From Dendrophyllia cribrosa (lineage: Eukaryota > Cnidaria > Anthozoa > Scleractinia > Dendrophylliidae), in contig JAJLRJ010000014.1 in NCBI GenBank assembly GCA_024195265.1, positions 26,453,181 through 26,517,180 of the forward strand: a stretch of DNA of 64,000 nt. The letters are read 5' to 3'. The notes under the pieces were generated by a model. That model had not been told where the DNA came from, ran no database searches, and was given only the letters and a program-made list of their open reading frames with translations. How positions within the stretch are numbered: the stretch's first letter is position 1; each line of letters begins with the position of its first letter. Position numbers and translations under genes: made by a program. Shown here piece by piece: positions 13,795 through 24,228 of the stretch.

Positions 13795-13990
13795 CAGTAA
13801 GCATAACAAACAACACCACAGAAGAGTTCTGCTCAATAGCCGCTTTTTCATTCGTGACATAAGTACTGCTCAGTAGCTTTCACGGGAAAGATCTGCTTTC
13901 CACGGGAAAGTACAGCTCAGTTGTGTTTATTTGAATGACCAGACTTAAAGGTTAGAACCTCTTATAAAGTACATCACAATAAACAGAGCC
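13795..13990 (-). repeat. Diverged ~100-bp coral tandem repeat, array 6 (inverted)
   Basis: Degenerate inverted monomers (CAACACCACAGAAGAGTTCT, AGTACTGCTCAGTAGCTTTC), opposite to array 5, which lies 240 bp to the left. Confidence 0.65.
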
Positions 13991-14177
13991 AAAGAAAATA
14001 TCTGATCATGAACAACGCAAATTGGGGGTAGCTAATAGATGAAAAATAATTAAGTTTAACTGAGAAATGAGAAAATTTCAGGCTGAATAGTCGAGAAATC
14101 GAATGACTAAAACTTAAGTTAAAATTGACCATTTTCTCTCAGTCCTTGTATGGATGTACTAAGCTTTCAAAAAAATT

Positions 14178-14246
14178 GTGTGTAATGTATGTTACGTTTT
14201 CTCGATACACTTAAGTGTTAATTCCTCTCTTTCTCTCTCTTTTAGG
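14178..14246 (+). other. 3' splice-acceptor region before the DMRT start exon
   Basis: A run of CT dinucleotides ends in TTTTAG at 14245, and the initiator ATG follows one base later. This implies an upstream untranslated exon that I could not locate. Confidence 0.6.
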
Positions 14247-16260
14247 ATGAGCGAAATTTTACCCCAGGTACCCTCCCCGGGTAGTGCCTTGTACCATCGC
14301 ATTCCAAAATGCGCGCGCTGCCGCAATCATGGCGCGTTGTCGTGGCTCAAGGGGCATAAACACTACTGTCGCTGGAGGGACTGTACTTGCTCCAAATGTC
14401 TTCTCATCGCCGAGCGCCAGCGTATTACGGCCGCTCGAGTGGCCCTTTTGAGGCAACAGAGAAAGAACACGGAAATGACGAGCAAAATGGGACATAAAGA
14501 TGGGGACAAAGACCAACTCAGCAAGGGCTTCGCTGAGGATGTATATCAAAGACCTTCCATGGTACTTAACTCTATGTCTGCACTGCATGGAAGAAGCGAC
14601 AGCGACGATGATTACGAAGGTATGGGAGATTCTACCTGCATAATTATTGTCAGACAAACAATTACTGACTTAAAAGGAAATTTGGATAAACACCAATTTA
14701 GTGGTATTGTCACGAAAGAGCCCCCAAAGAGCAGGGTTTATTTGACTGACTTGGAGCGGTTTCCAAATGAGTGTTTAAAGTTATTTCGCGATTGCTTTTG
14801 TTTAGCATTGTTTCGCTTTGTGATTGACTAAGTGACTTGCTCGCACGCGTTTTCCCGCGCTTGGTGCCGTCTTCATGTCTTTGCTTTCAGTTGTGATTGG
14901 TTCACTGGTCTGCGTCTGTTGTGATTGGCCAGACTAATTGGTTTTAGTTTTACGACACTCAATTGACAGCTGCTCTAAAACCAAAATCAAAGTAAAAATT
15001 CTGGCTAATCTGAACAGTACACTCAATCAAACGAACGACTCCAAGAACAAGGGAGGTTTGGTTGTAAAAACCCAAAACGCGAATTTCTTTCAACAGTGAC
15101 TCAACACTAGCTTAATACTGACTTAACACTGACTCAACACTGACTCAACACTGACTTAACACTGAATCAACACTGACTCAACACTGACTCAACACTGACT
15201 CAATTGAAAACCGCTCTATACGACCTGGTGCTACTCATTACCGCGGATTTTTGAGACTTAACAAGACCTCTCACATGTATAGAATTATTACTTGTTATCA
15301 TTGCAGTAAAGTAGATGAGTAGAAAAGCAGTAGCGATGACGCCCAAAAAATAAATTAAGTTAAGTAGCGCTTTTATTTGTCAGTCATAGGTTTTATTAAC
15401 ATTAAAAACAAAATAATTTTCAATTCGCAGATGAAGGTATCGATCAACAACTGTCCCCGACAGCATCTGAAGAAAACGTAGACATTCAAAAAGAACAACC
15501 TTCCGATCCTAAACAGACGATCATCGACGGTGTCCGAATAAAAACCGAACCGGAAAAATTACGAGAAGAAGAAGACGACGAAGAGAGAAGCACGATGGTG
15601 ACAACAAGCGAAAATGAAACTCAACTTAAGTCCCCGAAGAGGAAACTCAACGGAGAGGCGCATCACGAAGAGATCGATGTCTTACGACTACATACGAAGA
15701 TGGCCCGAACATCAGAAAGCCCTGGTTCGGGAAGAAAACTGCACCCGGATCCACTCGGGTTGTTGATCCGAGCGTTTCCAAGTCAGTGCCGAAGCGTTCT
15801 CGAGTTGGTCCTTCAAGGATGCGGCGGGAATGTGGTTCAAGCCATTGAATGCTTGCTTCAGAATCAAGAAAAGAAGCATCTTCCTCTTCCCATGCCGGTC
15901 CCTGTGATCGCCAGTGTTGCAGGGCCACCCCCTACAATTCATCCAGCCTTACATTTCCAAGGTCCTCCTTTGTTTCGCAAACCAGAGCCTTTTTCGCATG
16001 CATTTCACAGACCCCCCCTGAGTCCAAATTGTCCTTTTCCCCCACTGCCACCTCTACTGAAGCCAAAACCACAGGCTACTGGTTATCCGTTCTCCATGGA
16101 AGCCGTCTTGGCTTCACCGCCGAACAACATTAGCTCAACCTCAGGTTCGCTCAAGGAAGAGGGAAAGACAGTGGGTATTCACTTTTGTACTAAATGCGGA
16201 CGAAAAGCGAGCTCCGAGGACAATTTTTGTGCTTTTTGCGGACAGAAGCTGCATAAATAA
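14247..16260 (+). CDS. Dmrt: DMRT transcription factor (DM + DMA domains), two coding exons 14247-14619 and 15431-16260
   Basis: This is a sequence-specific nuclear transcription factor of the doublesex/mab-3 family, 400 residues when spliced. The DM domain lies at about residues 20-67, with all eight ligands of the intertwined zinc module: Cys22, Cys25, His37, Cys41 and His28, Cys46, Cys48, Cys51, followed by the basic recognition helix ([18 protein letters not shown]). The donor is GAAG/GTATGG after 14619 and the acceptor is TTCGCAG/AT before 15431; the split codon joins in frame. Exon 2 encodes an acidic linker, a KTEP sequence resembling a sumoylation site, a DMA (CUE-like) domain at about residues 231-268 starting [13 protein letters not shown], a proline-rich region, and a terminal CxxC-x10-CxxC at 377-394. 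The start is ATG 14247, because a polypyrimidine tract and TTTTAG end at 14245; an ORF extension upstream to 14178 would read intron. A non-coding 5' exon probably lies upstream. DM plus DMA is the DMRT3/4/5-type arrangement, but orthology within it cannot be assigned here. Confidence 0.95.
14620..15430 (+). other. Intron of the DMRT gene
   Basis: This 811-bp GT-AG intron separates the DM exon from the DMA exon. It contains three ATTGG (inverted CCAAT) motifs between about 14890 and 14945 and a TGACTCA-rich minisatellite at 15091-15203. The ORF that appears to run on after the DM domain to 14831 is intron read-through. Confidence 0.85.
15091..15203 (+). repeat. 11-bp minisatellite (ACTGACTCAAC) in the DMRT intron
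   Basis: About nine imperfect copies of an 11-bp unit. Six contain the exact heptamer TGACTCA, at 15097, 15130, 15141, 15174, 15185 and 15196; intervening units carry TGACTTA or TGAATCA. TGACTCA is the consensus AP-1/bZIP site, so this is a homotypic array at 11-bp phasing, whether or not it is used. Confidence 0.8.
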
Positions 16261-17724
16261 CGCAATGGTTAATATGTTATTGCTATAATCTGTTTGAGTG
16301 TGTTTGTGAGGGAAAGCCATTATTATTTTATTCAATACGTATGCCTTAACACTATAAGCCCTAAGTGTAATCAGCATCTAACTTTTCCTATCCATTGCTA
16401 AGAGAATTAGATTGAGACGAATAAGGGGAATTTGTATGTTGTCATTATGGCTTACAATGTTAAGGTACACGCGATGCTTGCGCGCTTTAATATTTAACGA
16501 AGAGGACATAGTGTTCCCTGCCTTGAAAGGAAACGTTCTCTGACAAAAAAGAAAATATATAAAAACATTGATATAAACTCTAAGAGTCGGACTTTTCTCT
16601 TGTTACCTTTATCGTCCAAGACGATGTAAAGTTTCATTTGTACATAGCGCCATTTGCGCAAATTCTTGCCTGTCGAATTTAACAACTCCGAAAATCATCA
16701 ATTCACTTACGAATTGATATTCGGAATTTTCGAACGATCTTCGTTAACCATCGGAATTCTTCGGGTTGTCACGGCGATGCGTATGCGCCGTCAAGGATCG
16801 AACCAAATGCGCGGCCTTGCCCCTTTAGCCATCATGATAAGGAATTATTATTCCGGCTCGACGATTGTACGCCGTATACGTGTTTTAAAAAAGTTGCTCT
16901 TTATTTTGAGCAACCATCGACGCGGGTCAGTAAAAGGCGAAGCAAAATGACCCAACGTATTGAGTTGATATTTTACTCAATAATATTTATTAGGATCATC
17001 ATCGAATTTATTCTAACTTGACTAGTTAAGTTTCTATAATCTGCCCTTTAGAGAATATGGGTATCTTTCAGGATACTTCACCTAATGTAATCAAGGCTTT
17101 CACTCTCATAGTTAGCCTTCTTGAATTTCTTATTAAAAGGTAGAAGGTAATTAGAAATTGATTGATGGGCGTGGCCTATTTGTCTGTCTGTATAGACACA
17201 AAACCCATTTTTAAACGCTTTTCTTATTTTTTGCGAAAGTATGTTTGCTGTTTGTGTTATCACTTTTGTTTCACTTCACATCATTCGCGATTTTAATCAA
17301 AATTTGTTAGTTATTCGATTATTTTCCAAGCAAGAAACATTCAAACAATACAAAGGCAAAAATATTCACAAGCTTGGGACTAGAATATTAAGTGCATTTA
17401 GACGACTCAGAATCAAAGCATGGTTCTCAGATGATCTGATGGAGTTTATCCACCCCTCGCAGCGCTTCTTCTCGATGGAGAGAGAGCGCGAGAATCATGC
17501 TATAAAAACATAGCTTAACTTTAGTTTGGAGAAGTATAATATAATCATATCGCGAAGAGTGAAACAGTGTTTATTTTATCAGTTTATTGACAAAGAGAAA
17601 GCCAATCTCGAAAGAAGCTGTTAGATCTAATTGATTATTTCCACTCTCAGTTCATTTTCCCGTGGAAATGGCACGGGGCAAGATAAACCCTTTGTTTCTA
17701 GAGTACCCTATTGTGCTTATGTGA
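16261..17724. other. Downstream flank of the DMRT gene
   Basis: Probable 3' UTR followed by AT-rich intergenic sequence. No clear AATAAA within the first 400 bp. ORFs 16654-16950 and 17241-17513 lack recognisable domains. Confidence 0.4.
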
Positions 17725-17800
17725 TATAGCTTTTGAGTCCGTGGATGAAATGTTAAAGTGCAATGATTCAAATGAAAGCTATTTAACAGTATTTTTTTCT
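17725..17800 (+). repeat. Single ~100-bp coral repeat monomer
   Basis: TTTTGAGTCCGTGGATGAAA and TGATTCAAATGAAAGCTATT identify one partial monomer downstream of the DMRT gene. I see none beyond it. Confidence 0.65.
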
Positions 17801-18829
17801 GTTAGTTTCAGTGCTTTTTCTGCATTCTACGGAGACAAAGGGGTGAATTTTCTTAACTTTGCGACATGCATACGTTCAAATGTACTTTTCTAACAGTTTG
17901 AATGTACAGACAAATCTTTTCTGTTCTACGTTACAGAGAGTATGATATAATAATACAGTACTTACGTGTGTGAAAATATGAATGAATATATATATATATA
18001 TAGCCAGTTTTCAAGATATTATACATTTTTGCAAGAAGGCAGAAAAAATACAATAAATAATACCTAATGCAATATTTAAAGTTTTCTTTTTTATTGCTTT
18101 GATGTCCCGTCTGTTGACTGAATTTTCAATATTTCTCACCCTGGGGTGGAGGAAAACTCATCTAAAAGTGACGGGGATATTTGTCGGAACTTGAAAGGTA
18201 CGACTCCCAGGGGGACTCCCATGCATGTATAACATTGACGGGATCCGGAGTGACCGTCCGAAATTTTGGAAGAAAACCCTAAAAGGTAACCGAATTCCGT
18301 CTTGTGGGTGTGGCTCACATTAATTTTTATCCCTCAAATTTACCCCTAAAATTGTTCCTGTCGGCATGTTTTTCTGGTTTAAGTAACAATGCGTTTTAGA
18401 ATTAGGCAATGCTCTATTGTTCCGCGGCATTTCACTTTCCTCGCATACGATTGGGTTTAGGTTTTTCTTACTGAGAATACATCAACCTATGGACAACATA
18501 TTTTTTTTATATTAATAAAATGTACTGGAACTTTATTTTAAAGTGATGGATTTCATCCAATCGTGAAACTCCAAAACATTGGCCGAGAAAGGCTTCTAAT
18601 CATGTTTCCCACATAGAATTTTGTTTTCATTAAAACTCAGGATAGTCTTCACTAAAAGGGAACCAATTAGTAAACTAGAGAGAAATAAATGCACTTCCTG
18701 GTTAAGTGATGGTAGATTTTCACGTTTTAGCCAATGAGGTGGACGGTTTCAACAATATCACAATTAACACCTTTCTGCATTCCTTGCCATTAGGTTGCCT
18801 AGTTCTTACTAGGACCATTACTTAGGTGG
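17801..18829. other. Intergenic stretch
   Basis: A short (TA)n at 17988-18002 and a variant of transposon-like GGGGGACTCCC near 18211. No gene seen. Confidence 0.5.
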
Positions 18830-18872
18830 AGTCTACCTTCTGTAGCTCAGAAGGAGGTCGGACACTTATTGA
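18830..18872. repeat. Inverted repeat arm, left, around the PLE insertion
   Basis: GAGTCTACCTTCTGTAGCTC and AGAAGGAGGTCGGACAC recur in reverse complement at 21566-21610. They are probably the ends of an older element into which the PLE inserted. Confidence 0.6.
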
Positions 18873-19022
18873 GAATTATAAGGGGAAGATATCAATGACG
18901 TCACCAATTGTTATTAATGTGCCAACCAGAGCCTTATTGGCTGCCGAAACAAAGGGTTATTTTGTTCCAGTGGCTGGCACATTTGAATAACAAAAAGAAT
19001 GTTTGTAAACAGATATCATCCC

Positions 19023-19182
19023 TATAGAGCGTTTTCACTTGACGTCATAGCCGCCATATTGGTGTTCCCGTACAAAAGAATTTTAATTAACTTCTTTTGT
19101 TAGGAACACCAACATGGCTGCCATGGCCTTTGTCATTTGAGTCCCACGGGACTGAAGGTCACGTGAGTGAAAACGCTCTATA
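19023..19182. mobile_element. MITE with TATAGAGCGTTTTCAC ends
   Basis: A 160-bp element with terminal inverted repeats TATAGAGCGTTTTCAC / GTGAAAACGCTCTATA. An inner inverted section carries TGACGTCA and GCCGCCATATTGGTG. Confidence 0.8.
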
Positions 19183-19402
19183 ACGTCATGTCAATAAATT
19201 TTTAAGTGAAAAAAGAAAATCAAAATTCCCCACTCACGATTGAACCTGTGGCCTCAGCTAGGCTAAGACTTACATAAATGAATGGGGTTAGTTTCTAGAG
19301 AAACTGTGGTGCTGCGTCGGTGGGGGGATGAAACACGAGAATTTAGTTTTATCGACTGAGTCGATAAGGTAAATTGACCACCGTAAAAAGATTCAAATAG
19401 CT

Positions 19403-19430
19403 GACGTTTCGAGCGCTAGCCCTTCGTCGG
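19403..19430 (-). ncRNA. Hammerhead-ribozyme-like core in the left PLE terminus
   Basis: This is the reverse-strand twin of 21343-21370, with the same C in place of U4. The shared change predates, or was copied during, formation of the head-to-head dimer. Confidence 0.55.
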
Positions 19431-19528
19431 AGCGAATCAAGGAATTGTGGGTAGTGTGTGGTTTTATATAGTAAGCGGTGGAGCTACGCTATTGGTGGAA
19501 ATTTGGTGACGTGAAAAACAAATGTAGA

Positions 19529-20225
19529 TTAGTTGAATGAAAAGCGTTCGTTGATTCCGTGGGGTTTGAGAGTGCCGATTTGAAAGATGATTTTTTGTTC
19601 TAGGTTTTTACGGCTTTCTGTGTTACCCTGGTGTAGGGAAAGGCCGCAGATTGTCATGTGTTGTTTAGAATGGTTAGTAAGATTAAAATGGCGCGCGACT
19701 GGTTTGGATGCGTCTTTGTCATTTTTTTCAACGTCTCGGAGATGTTCACGAAAACGGTCGCCCAGTCTCCTCCCTGTTTCGCCAATGTATATCTTTTTGC
19801 AAAAAGTACATGTAATGCAGTAGATAACATTTACGGAGGTGCATGTAAAACGATCAGTGATTTTAATAGATCGTTTGGGTCCTGTTATTTTGTCCGCGTT
19901 GTGAATGAAAGGACAAGTGTTACATCGTGTGCGTGTGCATTTGAAAGTTCCCGGTACATCGTCAGATTTCAGTGCGCTCGTAACTAGAAAGTTGCCTATG
20001 TTTTTGTCACGTTTGAATGAAATTAGTGGGGGTTGTGAAAAAATTCTGCCAGTTTCGGGGTCGTTTTGGAGTAATTTGAAATTTTTTAAAATGATGCTTT
20101 TGACTGTGTTGTTGTGTGGGTGGAAAGTGAGGGTGAATGGAATTCTCTCGTTCTCTTCCTTCTGTGGCGTTTGTAGTGCTGACTGTCTGTCGATCTGTTG
20201 TGCACGTTGTTGGCCCGTATTAATA
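19529..20225 (-). pseudogene. 5'-truncated Penelope-like polyprotein, minus copy (linker plus GIY-YIG endonuclease)
   Basis: The minus-strand copy is identical by eye to the plus copy from NTGQQRAQQIDRQ to the C-terminus. It lacks the RT thumb segment. Its apparent start (to 20263) uses codons from the junction. The endonuclease motif IYIGETGRR is intact, so a GIY-YIG-only product is conceivable but not expected to retrotranspose. Confidence 0.85.
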
Positions 20226-20235
20226 ACTTCTGTCA

Positions 20236-21244
20236 ATTCATAACTTCTGTCAATACTTTTCATCCAGCTCTAAAATATACCTGGGAAATTTCCGAAACCT
20301 CAGTCGCTTTTCTTGACATTAATATTTCAATCAACGGTAACAGTTTATCCACAAGTGTGCACTACAAACCTACAGATTCCCACAGTTATCTGTTACATTC
20401 ATCCTCACATCCATCGCACGTTAAAAACGCCATTCCGTATTCTCAATTTCTCAGACTTCGACGTCTATGTAGTGATGACTCTGATTTTTCCAACAAATCA
20501 GAAGAAATGTGCCAGTTTTTCAAGAAACGTGGGTACCCTGACTCTGTTGTTAATACGGGCCAACAACGTGCACAACAGATCGACAGACAGTCAGCACTAC
20601 AAACGCCACAGAAGGAAGAGAACGAGAGAATTCCATTCACCCTCACTTTCCACCCACACAACAACACAGTCAAAAGCATCATTTTAAAAAATTTCAAATT
20701 ACTCCAAAACGACCCCGAAACTGGCAGAATTTTTTCACAACCCCCACTAATTTCATTCAAACGTGACAAAAACATAGGCAACTTTCTAGTTACGAGCGCA
20801 CTGAAATCTGACGATGTACCGGGAACTTTCAAATGCACACGCACACGATGTAACACTTGTCCTTTCATTCACAACGCGGACAAAATAACAGGACCCAAAC
20901 GATCTATTAAAATCACTGATCGTTTTACATGCACCTCCGTAAATGTTATCTACTGCATTACATGTACTTTTTGCAAAAAGATATACATTGGCGAAACAGG
21001 GAGGAGACTGGGCGACCGTTTTCGTGAACATCTCCGAGACGTTGAAAAAAATGACAAAGACGCATCCAAACCAGTCGCGCGCCATTTTAATCTTACTAAC
21101 CATTCTAAACAACACATGACAATCTGCGGCCTTTCCCTACACCAGGGTAACACAGAAAGCCGTAAAAACCTAGAACAAAAAATCATCTTTCAAATCGGCA
21201 CTCTCAAACCCCACGGAATCAACGAACGCTTTTCATTCAACTAA
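20236..21244 (+). pseudogene. 5'-truncated Penelope-like polyprotein: RT C-terminus plus GIY-YIG endonuclease (plus copy)
   Basis: The ORF opened at 20198 becomes PLE-like after the junction near 20236. It begins in the RT thumb region (SVAFLDINI, KPTDSHSYL, IPYSQFLRLRRLC) and ends with the Cys-rich linker and GIY-YIG nuclease (IYIGETGRRLGDRFREHL). The catalytic RT core is missing, so this copy cannot be autonomous. Stop at 21244. The upstream ORF residues come from the inverted junction and are not native. Confidence 0.9.
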
Positions 21245-21342
21245 TCTACATTTGTTTTTCACGTCACCAAATTTCCACCAATAGCGTAGCTCCACCGCTT
21301 ACTATATAAAACCACACACTACCCACAATTCCTTGATTCGCT

Positions 21343-21370
21343 CCGACGAAGGGCTAGCGCTCGAAACGTC
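21343..21370 (+). ncRNA. Hammerhead-ribozyme-like core in the right PLE terminus
   Basis: CCGACGA, then a stem-II hairpin GGGC-TAGC-GCTC, then GAAAC and GTC, matches the hammerhead order CUGANGA - stem II - GAAA - GUC known from PLE terminal repeats. The conserved U4 is C here, which should impair cleavage. Confidence 0.55.
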
Positions 21371-21565
21371 AGCTATTTGAATCTTTTTACGGTGGTCAAT
21401 TTACCTTATCGACTCAGTCGATAAAACTAAATTCTAAGACTTACATAGCCTACCGTACCACAATACCACCTAGCTTCTCGGGTTGTTTAAGCCTAAATTT
21501 AACTATATAAACTGCTAACCCCAACCTCAACTGAAAGCTAACCAGTTACTCCGTTATATAAGTCT

Positions 21566-21610
21566 CAATAAGGTGTCCGACCTCCTTCTGAGCTATGGAA
21601 TCTAGACTCT
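21566..21610. repeat. Inverted repeat arm, right, around the PLE insertion
   Basis: Reverse complement of 18830-18872: TCTCAATAAGGTGTCCGACC followed by TCCTTCTGAGCTATGG and a TCTAGACTC end. Confidence 0.6.
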
Positions 21611-21740
21611 TCCCATTACTTAATACCTTAAAAGGTATCAGAATAACTCTGACGGTGGTCATGTTCAATTCAAACATCCTTAGTGGTACCAATCCATGAA
21701 TTTTAACCCCTAAATGGTACGCTGAACACCCCCGTCCCCC

Positions 21741-21771
21741 CCCCCCCCCCCCCCCCCCCCCTTCGTATTGT
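21741..21771. repeat. Poly-C tract
   Basis: About 30 consecutive C on the plus strand. A further long poly-C tract (27 bp) lies at 52829-52855. Confidence 0.95.
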
Positions 21772-22941
21772 GCGAAACGGATAAATGGAGTACATGTATT
21801 TTCCTCGTTCTAAAAGCGTTCTAAAAGGTAGCTGGAGTATATGTATATTCCTGAATTTCTCTTATACTAAAGACAAAAAGTATTAAACTCACTTTTTTTT
21901 CTATAGCTTAATTTTTGAGGTAAAAACATCTACAGTACATTGTGATTTTCAGTAATTAAAAAAATATGTCTATAATTGCTCAAAACAAAATAGCCGAATT
22001 AATTAAAAAGTGAGAACCTATATTTCTCGGTAAATTTGGATGGAAAGGGAGGTGGGTGGGGCGGGGGGCGTTGTGTTTCACGGAGACAGTTCATAAAAGT
22101 TTATCAGCTCTCTCCCTCTCCCCTCTCCAGTAAAAAGCATCTTGTATTCGTACAGATATAAACTGTTGGCTATTTCGTAAAACAAATCTTGTGAGACCAT
22201 GTTTAGTTTCGTAAGTCTTTTTCAATCAAAGGTATCCACGTTTGCAGCTTTTGAATACAGCTTAAAGGTCAATTTTGACAGAAATTATTTCCGAGAATAA
22301 TTGCGTCCACGTGGAACTGTGGAAAATGTTTTAAAAATAAATTCTTATTTGAATTGCAAATGCATAGATTATTAATTCTTTTCTTCGCACCTTCAATTCA
22401 CCACGAGGAAAGCGAGGGAGGCTGAAGGAGTTATATTACAGATAATTCTAGATTGCAAACGAAACTTTTATAACTTTAATGCTGTTCGAGATGAGGAAGA
22501 AAGTCATCTGCCCCAGCATGCAGACCACAACATTTTCTGAAGCGAAGATCTATTTTGTCAACACGTCGTCTTTAGGTAAGAAAAATATTTTATTGTTATA
22601 TTGTTTTCTTGCAGCATTTATTGAGATTTATTTTCAAACAACGGCTTAAACAGTCGGTTGGTTTAGCTTACACTCGACGCTAAAGAATACTCTACTTTGT
22701 TACTCTGCAACTAAAATTTCAGCCACCAAGTGTGCATTACTGGTATTACCGTCGTATGTGGTCTTGAGATACACAGACTGACGCGATATAGCAATTTTAT
22801 TCTGGTCAATTTACACTGGACGCAGTATACGATGTTACATGTATTAAGTTAGTCTACAACTAACATTTCAGCCATATTTAACAATTGCCTCTTAAACAAT
22901 GTTGAGATACCCACAGACTATCAATCTGGTACACAATTCTT
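21772..22941. other. Intergenic stretch
   Basis: Begins with two units related to the 46.6-47.4 kb minisatellite, then AT-rich sequence with no gene. Confidence 0.5.
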
Positions 22942-23096
22942 GGTTTGCAACCACGTGACAAGGCGGCCATGTTGGTGGTCATTACAATACAATTTTTGTC
23001 GCAGAATTTGCATGAAAATAGAGTTTAGTTCCCAGCGGAGAGAAACGCTTTTGTTCTTGACCACCAATATGGCCGCCGTGACGTCACGTGCAAACC
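22942..23096. mobile_element. MITE with GGTTTGCA ends
   Basis: A 155-bp element whose ends, GGTTTGCAACCACGTGAC on the left and the GTCACGTGCAAACC type on the right, are inverted repeats. Inner GGCGGCCATGTTGGTGG pairs with CCACCAATATGGCCGCC; TGACGTCA lies near the right end. Confidence 0.8.
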
Positions 23097-23550
23097 AGCA
23101 ATATCTGATGTGTTGCTACTGCAAAATATGGCAAAATAAATCGCGGCTGAACAGCAGAATAACCAAGTCACTTACTTGCATTTCATTGAATAGGAATGGT
23201 TTCGACTTTTGTTTTCATATGTCTCGTTTTTCAAAACGTTGAGGGATACATAAATAAGTGGCCGGGTACTCTAAAATCGCTCCGTCTCAGTGGGAGCGAC
23301 TAAAAGCATAATCGTAAGAGCGCATATAATCGACATAATCATAATAATAATTCATCTCTAGGTCAATGTCAGACAGACGCGGAATGGAAGAATGTGACAG
23401 ACACCAGCAACCTCGTCATGAATTGTTTCGGGAGGTGAGATTTGGAAAAGCATTTATGATTAGATGTAACTCTTATGGGTTTCTGTCTAAAAAAGACAAC
23501 GAATAGTTTCATATGACTCTCAGGGATAGTCGAGCGAGCAAAACACATAT

Positions 23551-23644
23551 AGCCTGCGCGCAGACGTATCCGATTTCCTTTCTCCCCTTGGAAAACGTTT
23601 TTCGAGGGGAGCAAGGCAACTCGGATACGTCTGCGCGCTGGCTA
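23551..23644. repeat. Foldback hairpin element
   Basis: AGCCTGCGCGCAGACGTATC is repeated inverted at GATACGTCTGCGCGCTGGCT, with a ~45-bp spacer. Overlapping minus-strand ORFs are shadows. Confidence 0.7.
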
Positions 23645-24092
23645 AACGCATGACAGCGCGAAAAAAATCGCCTATAGCGAAGCGACGTGACTCGCCCGCG
23701 ACTTTCCCTGCGGAAAAAATAGACGACAACTCTCCGTCTACAATCGCCTCCAGCGAGTAGACACGATTCGTTCGGATGTTTCGCCTTCACGACTGTCCAT
23801 GGAAGAAATGAGAGACTGATCGTTTTTTGGAAAGATTTAAGGGGGGTGAAACTTAACTACAGTTTTAGAGTCGTTGCTGGGGAAATTATTTAATAGTTAG
23901 CATTTCGCACGTGTCATAAACTGCTATTATGGTGGGAACTATGAAACTGGACACAAGACATCACTAAATCGACATTGTACATACGCAACTAGTGCCAGTC
24001 TCCTACCGCGAGTAAGAATGAAAAAGCGCAAAAATTCATAGGAAAAGAGATAAAATCTGATTTTTTTGGCGAATCATAAACAATTTAACTTT

Positions 24093-24228
24093 TTTAAAAT
24101 CTGTAGCATGGAATTACCGTTTAGACGAAAAAAAGGAAAGCTATTAAAGCAAATGTATAAAAATACACCTTTATGACATCATAGCTTTTTCAAAGCGTGA
24201 ATTTTAAAAAATCCATGCTACAGATTTT
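24093..24228. repeat. Short inverted-repeat element
   Basis: AAAATCTGTAGCATGGAATT is matched in reverse by AATCCATGCTACAGATTTTT about 110 bp away. Probably a small MITE. Confidence 0.5.

Larger units (their letters stand above)
19277..21433. mobile_element. Head-to-head Penelope-like element (PLE) insertion with 14-bp target-site duplication
   Basis: The 14-mer CTAAGACTTACATA occurs at 19263-19276 and 21434-21447, directly flanking the insertion. Inside, two 3'-terminal PLE copies face outward in opposite orientation, meeting near 20225-20236. Both copies end in the same terminal module (TTTATCGACTGAGTCGATAA, then a hammerhead-type core). The left end carries extra terminal sequence (TTTCTAGAGAAACTG...) that recurs at 61233-61302. 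Head-to-head or tandem partial copies with shared terminal repeats are typical of PLEs. Confidence 0.9.

Noticed and set aside
14259..14657. 132-aa antisense ORF
   Set aside because: Shadow of the DM-domain exon on the opposite strand.
14620..14831. C-terminal extension of the DM-domain ORF
   Set aside because: Intron read-through after a good GT donor; the DMA exon joins in frame instead.
19587..20243. Plus-strand ORFs opposite the minus PLE copy (and 20443-21186 minus)
   Set aside because: Antisense shadows of the GIY-YIG/RT coding sequence, duplicated because the element is inverted.
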